Below are positions 14,601 to 22,113 of a DNA stretch of 64,000 nt, piece by piece (position 1 is the first letter of the stretch; every line of letters starts with the position of its first letter). This stretch comes from Aquimarina spongiae. Lineage in GTDB: Bacteria > Bacteroidota > Bacteroidia > Flavobacteriales > Flavobacteriaceae. The stretch is taken from assembly GCF_900141785.1 (NCBI RefSeq), contig NZ_FQYP01000003.1:434001-498000 (forward strand), written 5' to 3'. Both the position numbers and the translations under genes were made by a program. Below the pieces are notes generated by a model. That model saw only the letters and a program-made list of their open reading frames with translations. It did no database searches and had not been told where the DNA came from.

Positions 14601-17078
14601 CTTACCCGTAGTATTTACGATACTGAATCCGGTAGACTTCGATTCTATCAAGATGCAAATGCTATTCAACAGAATAAGCTATTGTATTACAAATACGATG
14701 CTCTTGGGAGGCCAATAGAAGAAGGTTATTATAGCTATGCATGGAATGAAAACACTTTGCAAAACTATGCCGACAACAATGCAAACTGGCCATCTGGATC
14801 ACCTACCTGGCGTAAACGCTATATCTATGGAAAACATGACATTAACACTTCTACTTACGGAAATTTAACAGAAATCCATATTAATTCTGATGAAGATTCG
14901 GCTATAGAAGTAAAGGAAAAACTAATTTCTGATACTTATGGACGAATTACACGAAAGGAGATACAATTATTAGATCAAAATAAGAACTATCATTTTGATT
15001 ACAAATATGACAATGCAAACAATATTATAGAAGAGGAATATGGGGATGTTGTAGTTAATTATTGGCATGATGCTATGGGACGTCTTCAATCTGTTGGCAA
15101 GGCCGATGATAAAGATTATTATGCAAGTTATAGTTATGACATAAATGGTGTAATGACCTCAGAAATCTTGAACAATGGTTCTTGGGCAAGAAATTTTAGT
15201 TATGATACCAATGAGCGATTAACAAAAATCGAAGATCCTTATTTTAAAGAATTAGTGTACTACGATGGTGGCTATAATAATAAGAGTTATTATGAAGGAT
15301 TAATCGCCAGAACCCATATTGATTATAAATCTATTAACACATTAGGATCCTACCGAGATGATTATTGGACATTATATGAGTATGACAAGCTGGGTCGATT
15401 AATCACCGCAGATAATCAGATCAACAATACTTGGGACATCGGTGTAGTATCGCCGATCAGCTATGATAGTAATGGTAATATCACCAAAACACACAAAAAC
15501 AATCAAACCAGATATTACACTCATAATGCGGGGACTAATCAAGTAAAACAAGTAAGTGGAATTGCAGGTCAATTTGATTACGACTCTAATGGAAATATCA
15601 CCCAATCAGGGTCCAAAAACTTATCACTTGTTTATGATTTATTTCATAACAAGGTAACCTCCATCGTTAAACCTTCTGAATACCAAAACACCAAATTCAC
15701 CTATGATGGCACAGGAGAACGTTTAACCAAACGATTTGAGGCCAATTTTCTCGGTGTCGAAGCTTGGGAGGAGACTTTATACTTAAGAGGTTTAGGAGAT
15801 TATCCATTGTTAGAAATTAAGACAAATCATACAGGAGAAACCAATGTAAACACTATTGTATATGGTCTTAACGGAATGGTAGCAATGAAAAAATCCTCAA
15901 ACACTGCTACCGATCAGATCTATTTCTTCTCTAAAGATCATTTGGGAAGTACTAGAGTAATGGTAAGAGGAGATGGTACAGTTACCAATTATTATGATTA
16001 TGATGCTTATGGTACAATGATTCGCAGTCAACAATATGAACAGTTAAGTTATCAATATACAGGGCAAGAATATGATATAGGTCTGGGGCTACATAATTAC
16101 AGGGCAAGGATGTACGATAGTGATACTGGTATATTTTATGGAATGGATCCAGCTGACCAATATGCAAGTCCTTATGTTGGGATAGGAAACAACCCTATCA
16201 ACTTGATTGACCCTACTGGAGCTTTTTCGGTAAAGAATTTCTTAGCTAATAATACTTTCCTTAAAGGAGCATTTCAATTGGGTAATATCATCAACACTTT
16301 TGACGAATATGGCTCGGATGCGGGATGGCAAGTTGTTGGACAATATGCAAAATCGGCGGCAATCGAAGGAGCCGTTGCACTAGCTACTCATGGGGTAGGG
16401 ACCGCCGTTTCTAGTGGTGTTGCTTCGGGATCGATAAGTAAATTTGGAGGTGCTGCTATACAAGCCGGATCACATGGTCTTATTAATGGTACAGCCTCAG
16501 AGTTACAAGGAGGTTCTTTTGGAAGAGGGTTTGCTACTGGAGCATTAAGTTCTATAAGTGGATCTGCATTGGCAGGTGCAAGGCCAGGAATTCAATTTGG
16601 AGGCGCAGTATTAACAGGAGGATTAACCTCACATATTTCAGGGGGTAGTTTTATTGATGGAGCGATAGCCTCTGGTATCACTTCTGGAGCTAATCACTTA
16701 GCGCATGAACTTACTGATCCTAAACTAAAACACCCTACAAAGTACAAAAGAAAAAATGGAAAAAGTGGATACGTAGGGAATACTAGAATCATTGATGGAA
16801 AGAAATATTATCAAATGGCAGACCGACTTGGTAACTTTTATTGGGTTGATGACAACTGGAACTCACTTAAAAAACCGAGCATGTTCTCATACCTCCCAGG
16901 AGGAAGTAATTTTAAAAAGACTCACATGTATGAAGATGGAAAATTACTTTTTGATGTAGTACCCGATATCCTGGAACAAGGACTGGAAAAACTAATGAAA
17001 TGGCCTTTCCCTATTCCTATTTATGTCCCTTATGAATATAAAAAGGGAAGTAATTCACCTTATAGGAAAATGGGTTAA
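8643..17078 (+). CDS. Giant exported RHS/YD-repeat protein
   Basis: A 2811-residue protein. A Sec signal peptide (about 1-22) is followed by an SpvB/RHS-type N-terminal region with GILGLGWNLN near residue 100. Many YD-type repeats follow, for example YDHFGRI, YDALGRP and YDKLGRL. Two separate beta-sandwich, lectin-like modules interrupt them at about 1165-1290 and 1412-1600; both open with an Asp-x-Phe motif and contain short Trp-rich strands. The RHS-associated core lies at about 2430-2525 and ends GNNPINLIDPTG (DPTG at 2523-2526). The C-terminal 285 residues hold a Gly/Ala-rich hydrophobic stretch (about 2555-2690), then a basic unique end I do not recognise. RHS proteins form a shell around a variable C-terminal effector. 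No clear immunity gene follows, so toxin function is unproven. No type IX sorting tail is seen. Confidence 0.88.
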   Translation: MNIFKKGFALIFLTSISIFLHSQDEGVPTVVPETGFSLENTNLGTINNSINLFTGEVAFPIQLATLSGRNGIGGSVSINYSSSGVFQQSEQINRDAPTGILGLGWNLNIPKIIVDNKQTGTRHDDEFFLVENGSPIKLIRTKGTNLAKEYITEPYNFWKIIYKPNEEKWEITKEDGTIYTYGDKNSGRNTVEWIVKWGNWIGNSSRSSNQSQQGLSFNLSTITNRLGNQTKFTYDNTENKVGTNGKFHTEASYLKKIEDPIGNTINLSYSNKSSNEFEEPHVEIIEPDAYQERYEKKYLSHIIVKDLKNITLKTITLNYILSGTSTMTKRKLSGITYEDRYGASFPSYNFEYDSKSKLKKVITPTGAEIIYTYSTSPITPNYASRNLNITAPTGYAEPTIHHGPDYVVVTWRELNNGNHDTGRRKVKSSVYTWDGYWKKQDLDTYYNIETYDDYTRRKFFVTNQRNFFAISYWSGISSSYYVKIYHKDQKTDSWVARSFTENITYVDDEKNILPKLLSGDNFVAMHTFRDGDIFTYVWNGTGWTRKVINQNGNEFESTATNNWIISHQKGGTDWIKLHYLTDEGNWVTKNMNYPFSSDHDDLSYWYSTPSFALVMADDNPEFIYSWDENYNNVRRHNMFGAMWDRSTVLSRSNALFYIGDSSNLLGKAVRYDGFNFIFSGNNYGGTKGVSISEDFFIHHNNRGNHPNDAKLSEFDPNTLNWKFKDIPYVIQLSRSNTAGNGLYSSYEKIYFRNNIGSWGNPINVPNRSGFYTNEGTGFNYHVQEYNHPSLSSSSRGSNITILKNDTSLRNIWKPNRFFGTHKDTWHSRRINNNNGNIIILAKNNLNFKDQTSLELYYEQNDHIEGKQGHHPVVCVSVNDGVETRHNSFKYTTSYAKIAPNGLSGLYNKVRSVNGSSNPNITPNGYTETYFYTGLSQQIRASQNQNVRKLLVGAPYATLSYDKNGIEVSLNTSKLNTYSKSIARNGGGNYNVTYLRPGTQTTRVNGITSSINRTYDTNTGLIKTQSTTNYGSEQQAEVLKTEYKYYWEHYDTDRSEHLFTPIIQTKSYNGSTVISSIANRWSRQSGQMLPYESYTWKGSGSSNHPFSSTPSATGWLKVSAITKRDSHFNILETKDQEGIYATTIYGYENRLPISSFSNARHSEVLADNFDGNSLYNPQFYWNRNGTGWSITDNNLSYNTGTGEASINPSNAGPSNHYILEFRSYLAQQSSSGWVGVHFAKSSNSSLPSQSGITLRITQNEITLNTTSSVIGSYNVTNETNEWHNYRLVKENSTLSIYRDGIRIIKATNSASGAYWSFYGKGVKSYIDDFRKYPKDAFATSTSYDPVILTTTKTMDSNGLTTHSLTDNGSEVAAISQRGTFAGSLASYYPRSEGISVDASNFITTHNTNTLDEESYYDTFDKPGRWINKDQNNNSTTQWSIVNGELRSTNTGVANNWSSDLYWVNLPKSLSGRVGIEFSIRSKNLPTDWGIGIAAGGNNWKVQNSGTECALWMGMYKNTLRSIPSGPNWSILKTNLSKNRIYRVKIILNTVTNKSEYYIDGKLVLSNLGFRAATDEISKIAFFNYGKSTTIDEYFIDNLVVYQNPIESQQYSDATGKPRQYLTKETENSVLISENGYDNLGRSKFSTLTTRVSGDLSYHPDFVTSSGTTLQGQVKTINGHDYAFTATKYDVSPLSRPVETSSPGSVYRLGSGHNATFGYYNNTYSPVGMGSDFSGPYYNTYEIISPDGAKSYTYSDISGRTIMQKTGTIKQRIEKPINKSHTVLSNQTYSFTPTTTHEATYDFKQFDNATGVLKIGTSPSGSDILSINNSRTGTFTVNKNTTYYVTVSATINEEIYYDHDCETPIIPSPSYCFNEDNCRIPCEVGGIDTQLLSTSENPNPNNNAQGSNNELSFEPFAIIKYIDRIQVTESDVYLTTSYQYDKKGNMTKVFPPNYHNPPSSNVNPNDYITTYTYDHFGRIKTSNTPDGGLTRSIYDTESGRLRFYQDANAIQQNKLLYYKYDALGRPIEEGYYSYAWNENTLQNYADNNANWPSGSPTWRKRYIYGKHDINTSTYGNLTEIHINSDEDSAIEVKEKLISDTYGRITRKEIQLLDQNKNYHFDYKYDNANNIIEEEYGDVVVNYWHDAMGRLQSVGKADDKDYYASYSYDINGVMTSEILNNGSWARNFSYDTNERLTKIEDPYFKELVYYDGGYNNKSYYEGLIARTHIDYKSINTLGSYRDDYWTLYEYDKLGRLITADNQINNTWDIGVVSPISYDSNGNITKTHKNNQTRYYTHNAGTNQVKQVSGIAGQFDYDSNGNITQSGSKNLSLVYDLFHNKVTSIVKPSEYQNTKFTYDGTGERLTKRFEANFLGVEAWEETLYLRGLGDYPLLEIKTNHTGETNVNTIVYGLNGMVAMKKSSNTATDQIYFFSKDHLGSTRVMVRGDGTVTNYYDYDAYGTMIRSQQYEQLSYQYTGQEYDIGLGLHNYRARMYDSDTGIFYGMDPADQYASPYVGIGNNPINLIDPTGAFSVKNFLANNTFLKGAFQLGNIINTFDEYGSDAGWQVVGQYAKSAAIEGAVALATHGVGTAVSSGVASGSISKFGGAAIQAGSHGLINGTASELQGGSFGRGFATGALSSISGSALAGARPGIQFGGAVLTGGLTSHISGGSFIDGAIASGITSGANHLAHELTDPKLKHPTKYKRKNGKSGYVGNTRIIDGKKYYQMADRLGNFYWVDDNWNSLKKPSMFSYLPGGSNFKKTHMYEDGKLLFDVVPDILEQGLEKLMKWPFPIPIYVPYEYKKGSNSPYRKMG

Positions 17079-17096
17079 TTCTAGGTCACCTAAAGC

Positions 17097-17116
17097 TGTA
17101 GACACTTAAGTCTACA
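17097..17116 (+). terminator. Weak terminator after RHS gene
   Basis: TGTAGAC and its complement lie around a six-base loop, followed after about ten bases by a T-rich run. It sits 18 bases after the RHS stop codon. Confidence 0.4.
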
Positions 17117-17282
17117 AATAAAACCTTCTTTTTTATGATACTTATTAATCGATTGGATTTTAATTTAACAAAAAGTAATTAATCCGAACTTAACAGAATT
17201 AATGCGAGAGCATATCGATACAATAATTTAGGACGCCGAAAACCATAAAAAGAGTAGCCATAATGTTTAAAATTAAACCTTT

Positions 17283-17424
17283 ATGAAAAATTCAAATTTT
17301 GAAAACCTCAAAAACCAAAGTTATCATTAGTGGAGGACCATTAGAAGATTGTAAGGCGACAGCCAAAAGAGATCGGAATGATTGGTTAATACCAGTATGT
17401 GACGAAGTATTAGGAGGAAATTAA
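17283..17424 (+). pseudogene. Possible frameshifted small Gly-Gly peptide gene
   Basis: An ATG at 17283 opens a frame that begins MKNSNFENLK. At the A-run 17310-17314 a switch by one base leads into a second frame, which runs KVIISGGPLEDC onward to a stop at 17422-17424. The joined product would be about 46 residues with an early Gly-Gly pair, two cysteines in the following segment and a second Gly-Gly near the end. Alternatively the second frame could start at a TTG at 17299, giving 41 residues without any frameshift. The shape resembles the peptide at 1306-1467, but there are no modifying genes beside it and no long leader, so this is a weak call. Confidence 0.25.
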
Positions 17425-17449
17425 TATCAATTAATTTCTGAGACAGCGC

Positions 17450-17479
17450 AGGCCTCTTTAATTCATTTTAAAGAGGTCT
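17450..17479. terminator. Bidirectional hairpin terminator
   Basis: AGGCCTCTTTAA pairs with TTAAAGAGGTCT (one G-T pair) around a short loop. It lies six bases beyond the stop of the permease gene and 25 bases after the small-peptide frame. Confidence 0.75.
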
Positions 17480-17485
17480 GTAATA

Positions 17486-18598
17486 TTATGCTTTCACATC
17501 CAACGCATCTCTAAGCGCATTACCAATAAGCATAAATGCCATTACCAAACTCATAATTCCTAGTCCGGGAATAATCGCAAGATAAGCTTTTCCTAATATG
17601 ATGTAAGAGTAATGGTCTTTGATCATCGCCCCCCAACTAGGCATAGGGGGTTGTGCTCCAATTCCTAAAAAGCTAAGACCGCTCTCGATCAAAATGGCGG
17701 CCGCAAAATTTGCCGCTGCAATGACAATTACAGGTGCAAGACTATTGGGTAATATGTGTCTTGTAATAATCCTAAAATCGGTAAAACCTAAAGCTCTTGC
17801 GGCAGTAACATATTGCATTTGTTTCACACTCATCACCTGACCACGAACTACCCGAGCTACTTCTACCCACATGGTTAATCCCACAGCAATAAAAACCTGC
17901 CAAAAACCTTTACCCAAAGCAAGAGTTATTGCAATCACCAATAGTAAGGTCGGTATCGACCAGGTAACATTGATCAACCACATGATGGCTGCATCAACTT
18001 TACCTCCAAAATAGCCCGAAGCAGCTCCCAGGGTTATTCCTAAAATCAACGAGATAAAAACAGCCACAAAACCAATAGAAAATGAAATGCGGATTCCTAC
18101 CAGCATCCTACTTAACAAATCCCTTCCGTACTTGTCTGTTCCCAGAATAAATGTTTTGGGTGCTATATACTTCTCTTCAATTTCTTTGACAGTAAGCTCG
18201 GCAGGAAAACTATTTAGAGGTATCACCTTTGAAACCCCTGTTATTTCTCCTTCGCTATAAGGAACTATTTTTAGTCCATTATCCTCAAAACTGTAGTGAT
18301 CAATAGGGATTTCGTCATCCATGTTTTTCTCTCCAAAAAAAACTTTGCCCAATAAAGATTGATCGGATGTTTCCAATGAAGGAATGGTTAATATGGTGGC
18401 ATTAAATCCGGGAGGTTTGGAATGAATAGACAAGTGCATCTGGTTAGCATTCCTGGAGTTATCGGGAGCTAATAGATAGGCGAAAATGGCTATAAAAGCA
18501 CAAAAAACAATGAAACTAAAACTCAAAACGCCCCAAAAATTCTTTTTAAATTTTTGGAGCGCTAGTGTACTTAAAGAGTTTGAATTTTGCTCTGGCAT
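17486..18598 (-). CDS. OppC/DppC-type ABC transporter permease
   Basis: A 370-residue inner-membrane protein. A first helix at about 27-47 is followed by a long soluble loop (about 50-150) and then a five-helix permease domain. The domain contains the cytoplasmic coupling loop, with AARALGFTDFRI followed by RHILPN, which contacts the ATPase. This is the layout of the second permease of oligopeptide/dipeptide importers; the loop makes it about 70 residues longer than the usual 300. It follows the Prc protease gene by five bases and is probably cotranscribed with it. The partner permease, ATPases and binding protein are not in the window, so the transport complex must be completed from elsewhere. 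Confidence 0.85.
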   Translation of the reverse strand: MPEQNSNSLSTLALQKFKKNFWGVLSFSFIVFCAFIAIFAYLLAPDNSRNANQMHLSIHSKPPGFNATILTIPSLETSDQSLLGKVFFGEKNMDDEIPIDHYSFEDNGLKIVPYSEGEITGVSKVIPLNSFPAELTVKEIEEKYIAPKTFILGTDKYGRDLLSRMLVGIRISFSIGFVAVFISLILGITLGAASGYFGGKVDAAIMWLINVTWSIPTLLLVIAITLALGKGFWQVFIAVGLTMWVEVARVVRGQVMSVKQMQYVTAARALGFTDFRIITRHILPNSLAPVIVIAAANFAAAILIESGLSFLGIGAQPPMPSWGAMIKDHYSYIILGKAYLAIIPGLGIMSLVMAFMLIGNALRDALDVKA

Positions 18599-18603
18599 TA
18601 ATT

Positions 18604-20739
18604 TTAGTTCTTCAATGTAAGAGGGTTTTTAGATCTTCTGATATTATTAATCTTTAAATCCTCTAATACGCTAATTGCCTCTTCTACATATACATCTTTG
18701 CTAAGGCTTTCATGCCATCTTTTACGTTTTTCTGCTAATACTGTATCTTCTTTGATTAACTGCTTTTCGTATGGCAAAGATTCAAAAGTAAGATTGGTCT
18801 TATAATCATCAATTGCTCCAAAGCGCTCAGCTTGCTTTTCATTCAAGGTTATATTGGCCTTATAGTTATCGTACTTCAAAGAATATACATTAACATCTCT
18901 CTTTTGACGAACCCATTTTGCGTTTTCTTCGATCAATTTCAACTGATCGTTTTTAGCCATTCGGTCTTTACTATTATTAATAGTTTGATCAAAATCAATA
19001 TATCCATCCCAAACATTGTAATCTGCAGCAGCGATTTTATCCCAAGGTAGAGGATTCTCCTGATCTTTCTCTCCTATATCAATATAGCTATATCTGTCCG
19101 GAACAACAACATCACTTTTTACTCCTTCTAGCTGAGTAGATCCTCCGTTAACTCTATAAAATTTCTGAGTAGTCAACTTTAATGCTCCTAAATCTCCAAA
19201 ATCATTACTTCTCATCCAACGATTAAGGTCCATCACATTTTGAACAGTTCCTTTCCCATAAGTTTGCTTACTACCAATAATGATAGCTCTTTTATAATCC
19301 TGCATTGCAGCAGCAAGAATTTCTGAAGCCGAAGCCGATAATTCATTTACCAAAATCACTAGAGGACCATCCCATAATATATTTCGGTCTTTATCGCTTA
19401 ACACTTCTGGAGATTCTCCTTTAGTTCTTACTTGAACGATAGGTCCTTTTTCGATAAATAATCCAGCAATGTCCACAACTGTTTGCAGGGATCCTCCTCC
19501 ATTATCTCTAAGATCTACTACAAGACCATCCATATCCTGTTCTTTCAAACGGATAATTTCTTGTTTTACGTCTTTTGCTGCGTTACGCTGATTGTAATCT
19601 TGCATATTGAAATAAAACTTAGGAAGATTAATCACACCAAAAGTTTTATCGTTTTTCTTTACTACCGAAGATTTTGCATAGGTTTCTTCCAACTCTACAA
19701 CATCTCTTACGATCTCAACAATCTCTGTAGTTCCATCTACTTTCTTTACCGTAAGCGTTACTTTGGTCCCTTTTGGTCCTTTGATCAAGCTTACAGCATC
19801 ATCCAAGCGCATCCCCACAATACTTACAGGCTCTTGCTCTTCTTCTTGCTTTACTTTCATGATCAGGTCTCCTACCTCAACCTTATTGCCTCTCCAAGCC
19901 GGGCCTCCAGAAATGATTTCGATAATTTTTACATTATCATTTTTCTTTTGTAGTCTCGCTCCAATTCCTTCTAATTTTCCAGACATAGCAATATCAAACC
20001 TGTCTTTGTCCTGAGGAGCAAAATAATAGGTATGAGGATCAAACTCCTCTACAATAGAGTTGATATAAATGGAAAACCAATCTTTTCTCTCAAGGTCGTC
20101 AGCGAACTCGAAGTATTCCTCTAAAGAAGATCTGGTAAGATCTCTAGACTCTTCTTCAAGAGCTACTCCTGTTTTTCTTTTGAAATCTTTGTTTTTCGTA
20201 ACAGAATCTATCTGTTCTTCTACTTTGTCGTAGTAACTTGATAATGCATTGAATTTAAGTTGTAACCTCCAACGCTCTCGCATCTCTTTCTTATTCGTTG
20301 CATATTTTAAATTCTCGTAGTCCGTATCGATCGCCTCTTCTACTTCAAAATTAAAAGGGCTTTCTAGAATATCTTTGTATAAGACTCTCGCCTCATCCAT
20401 ACGTTGTTGCAAACGTTGATACGTGCGGTTAAAGAAAGTAATCTCTTTGTTTCTGATTTCGTCGTCGATCAGTTTCTCATACTTCTTAAACTCATTAATA
20501 TCACTCTCATAAAAATAACGCTTCAAAGGATCTAAAGCATCAATATAATCTGCAAAAACTTCTTTTGAGAAGTCATCATTAATATCCTTTGCATCATAAT
20601 GACCTTTTCCCAACACATAACTAATCAAATCAATCAACAGCTTATCCTTGTCCGGGTCATTCTCCACCTTGGTAGTAAAACTGCACGACGCAGCTGAAAC
20701 AATCATGGTAAGCATCAAAATCAAAAAACTCTTTTTCAT
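18604..20739 (-). CDS. prc: Tail-specific carboxy-terminal processing protease (Prc/Tsp)
   Basis: A 711-residue protein. I place the start at the ATG at 20739, because the protein then begins with a lipoprotein signal (lipobox AASC, Cys19). A longer frame to 20988 would add 83 unlike residues and run into surE. After an N-terminal helical domain there is a PDZ domain (KLEGIGARLQ onward) and an S41 protease domain. The catalytic Ser lies in SASASEI and the Lys in YGKGT. A C-terminal DUF3340-like domain completes the family layout. Such proteases degrade or trim periplasmic proteins by recognising their C-terminal tails. It diverges from surE and leads the permease gene. Confidence 0.93.
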   Translation of the reverse strand: MKKSFLILMLTMIVSAASCSFTTKVENDPDKDKLLIDLISYVLGKGHYDAKDINDDFSKEVFADYIDALDPLKRYFYESDINEFKKYEKLIDDEIRNKEITFFNRTYQRLQQRMDEARVLYKDILESPFNFEVEEAIDTDYENLKYATNKKEMRERWRLQLKFNALSSYYDKVEEQIDSVTKNKDFKRKTGVALEEESRDLTRSSLEEYFEFADDLERKDWFSIYINSIVEEFDPHTYYFAPQDKDRFDIAMSGKLEGIGARLQKKNDNVKIIEIISGGPAWRGNKVEVGDLIMKVKQEEEQEPVSIVGMRLDDAVSLIKGPKGTKVTLTVKKVDGTTEIVEIVRDVVELEETYAKSSVVKKNDKTFGVINLPKFYFNMQDYNQRNAAKDVKQEIIRLKEQDMDGLVVDLRDNGGGSLQTVVDIAGLFIEKGPIVQVRTKGESPEVLSDKDRNILWDGPLVILVNELSASASEILAAAMQDYKRAIIIGSKQTYGKGTVQNVMDLNRWMRSNDFGDLGALKLTTQKFYRVNGGSTQLEGVKSDVVVPDRYSYIDIGEKDQENPLPWDKIAAADYNVWDGYIDFDQTINNSKDRMAKNDQLKLIEENAKWVRQKRDVNVYSLKYDNYKANITLNEKQAERFGAIDDYKTNLTFESLPYEKQLIKEDTVLAEKRKRWHESLSKDVYVEEAISVLEDLKINNIRRSKNPLTLKN

Positions 20740-20914
20740 ACGCTTAAAATATAAATTTAGGGGTTTTTCCTGGCAAAATACATTAAAAATCGTGCCAAGA
20801 ACACGTAATAATACTAAATTTTTCTTAAAACAACTAATATTATTTGTTACTCTTTCCAGAACCGATTTTTCGTACAAAAAAAGTGTATTTTTACCATCGT
20901 AAAAATTCGATGAC

Positions 20915-21697
20915 ATGACCCAAAAAAAGCCGCTTATCTTAGTGACCAATGACGATGGCATAACTGCTCCCGGAATTAGGGCACTCATTAGTGTTATGAA
21001 TGAAATTGGTGATGTTTTTGTAGTAGCTCCCGATAGTCCTCAAAGTGGGATGGGTCATGCTATTACAGTCAACAACACTTTGTATTGTGATCCCATTGTA
21101 ATTGACAAAGATGCTCCTCAAAAGGAATATAGCTGCTCGGGGACACCAGCAGATTGTGTCAAAATGGCATCGCGACAAATTATGGATCGTATTCCTGATT
21201 TGTGCGTAAGTGGTATCAATCATGGTTCTAACTCGGCGATTAATGTGATTTATTCCGGAACGATGAGTGCAGCGGTAGAGGCTGGAATAGAAGGGATTCC
21301 TGCAATAGGTTTTTCTCTTTGCGATTATGGGATGGACGCCAATTTTGAACCCTCTAAAAAGTATGTGCGATCGATCGTAAAAAATGTACTGGAAAATGGT
21401 TTACCCAAAGGAGTGGTGCTTAATGTAAATATCCCTAGGCTACCTGCAGAAGAAATCAAAGGAGTAAAGATTTGCAGACAGGCAAATGCACATTGGGTTG
21501 AAGAATTTGATAAACGTACAAATCCGATGGGAAGAAGATACTATTGGCTTTCTGGCAAATTTATAAACGAAGATAAAGGTGAGGACACCGACGAATGGGC
21601 ACTCAAAAACGGATATGTATCTGTAGTACCTACACAATTTGACCTTACCGCTCATCATTTTATTCAAGAATTAAACAACTGGTCTTTGCATGATTAA
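20915..21697 (+). CDS. surE: 5'/3'-nucleotidase SurE
   Basis: A 260-residue protein of the usual length. The N-terminal TNDDGI motif supplies the metal-binding Asp pair. A PDSPQSGMGHA segment and an SGTPADCV motif follow, then SGINHGSN, which is diagnostic of SurE. SurE removes phosphate from nucleoside 5'- and 3'-monophosphates and short polyphosphate in a metal-dependent way. The ATG at 20915 is the first in frame. It overlaps the next gene by eight bases, so the two are cotranscribed. The 175 bases to the divergent prc gene hold both promoters, but no convincing box was picked. Confidence 0.95.
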   Translation: MTQKKPLILVTNDDGITAPGIRALISVMNEIGDVFVVAPDSPQSGMGHAITVNNTLYCDPIVIDKDAPQKEYSCSGTPADCVKMASRQIMDRIPDLCVSGINHGSNSAINVIYSGTMSAAVEAGIEGIPAIGFSLCDYGMDANFEPSKKYVRSIVKNVLENGLPKGVVLNVNIPRLPAEEIKGVKICRQANAHWVEEFDKRTNPMGRRYYWLSGKFINEDKGEDTDEWALKNGYVSVVPTQFDLTAHHFIQELNNWSLHD

Positions 21698-21986
21698 AAA
21701 AGAAATTGGAATTGGCTTTCTTATTGGTTTGATTGCCAACAGCATTGGTTTTGCTTTTTGCGTATTTATTTTTTCGATACTTAGCCCTCAAAATTTCAAC
21801 TTTACAGAAACCATCAAAGCTTCATTAGAAAATGATTCGTTTGGGAGTTTAATCGTACTTGGAGCAATCCCCAATCTTGTTGCTTTCTTCCTATTTATCA
21901 AAAAAAATAATATGTATCGTGCTCGTGGCGTGCTTCTTGCTACGCTAATAGCAGCCATTTGTATTGCAATTAGTAAATTTGGATAA
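21690..21986 (+). CDS. Small conserved membrane protein
   Basis: A 98-residue protein with three predicted membrane helices (about 8-30, 48-68 and 77-95) joined by short charged loops. No catalytic motif or named family is recognised. It overlaps the end of surE by eight bases and precedes lpxB by 127 bases, so translation coupling to surE is likely. The helix pattern and the tight coupling support a real gene. Confidence 0.75.
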   Translation: MIKKEIGIGFLIGLIANSIGFAFCVFIFSILSPQNFNFTETIKASLENDSFGSLIVLGAIPNLVAFFLFIKKNNMYRARGVLLATLIAAICIAISKFG

Positions 21987-22113
21987 ACGAGATCGCACCT
22001 TTTATAATATATTGAAATAAACACATCAAATAAGCCATAACCATGAGATTGACATCAACAAAAGGTAAGTGGCGAATGATATCTGACAATTAAAAGCAAC
22101 AAAAAAAGAACAG

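Larger units (their letters stand above)
17079..17485. other. Gene-poor strip after the RHS gene
   Basis: This 407-base stretch contains a weak hairpin (17097-17116), a possible frameshifted small peptide (17283-17424) and a convergent terminator (17450-17479). No intact immunity-like gene, tRNA or insertion sequence was seen. Confidence 0.7.

Noticed and set aside
17183..17248. Short open stretch with a YNNLGRRKP segment that looks like a transposase tail
   Set aside because: Only 21 codons, no start, no inverted repeats and no other transposase parts nearby.
20740..20988. N-terminal extension of the Prc protease
   Set aside because: It would overlap the surE start on the other strand and hide a proper lipoprotein signal that begins at 20739.
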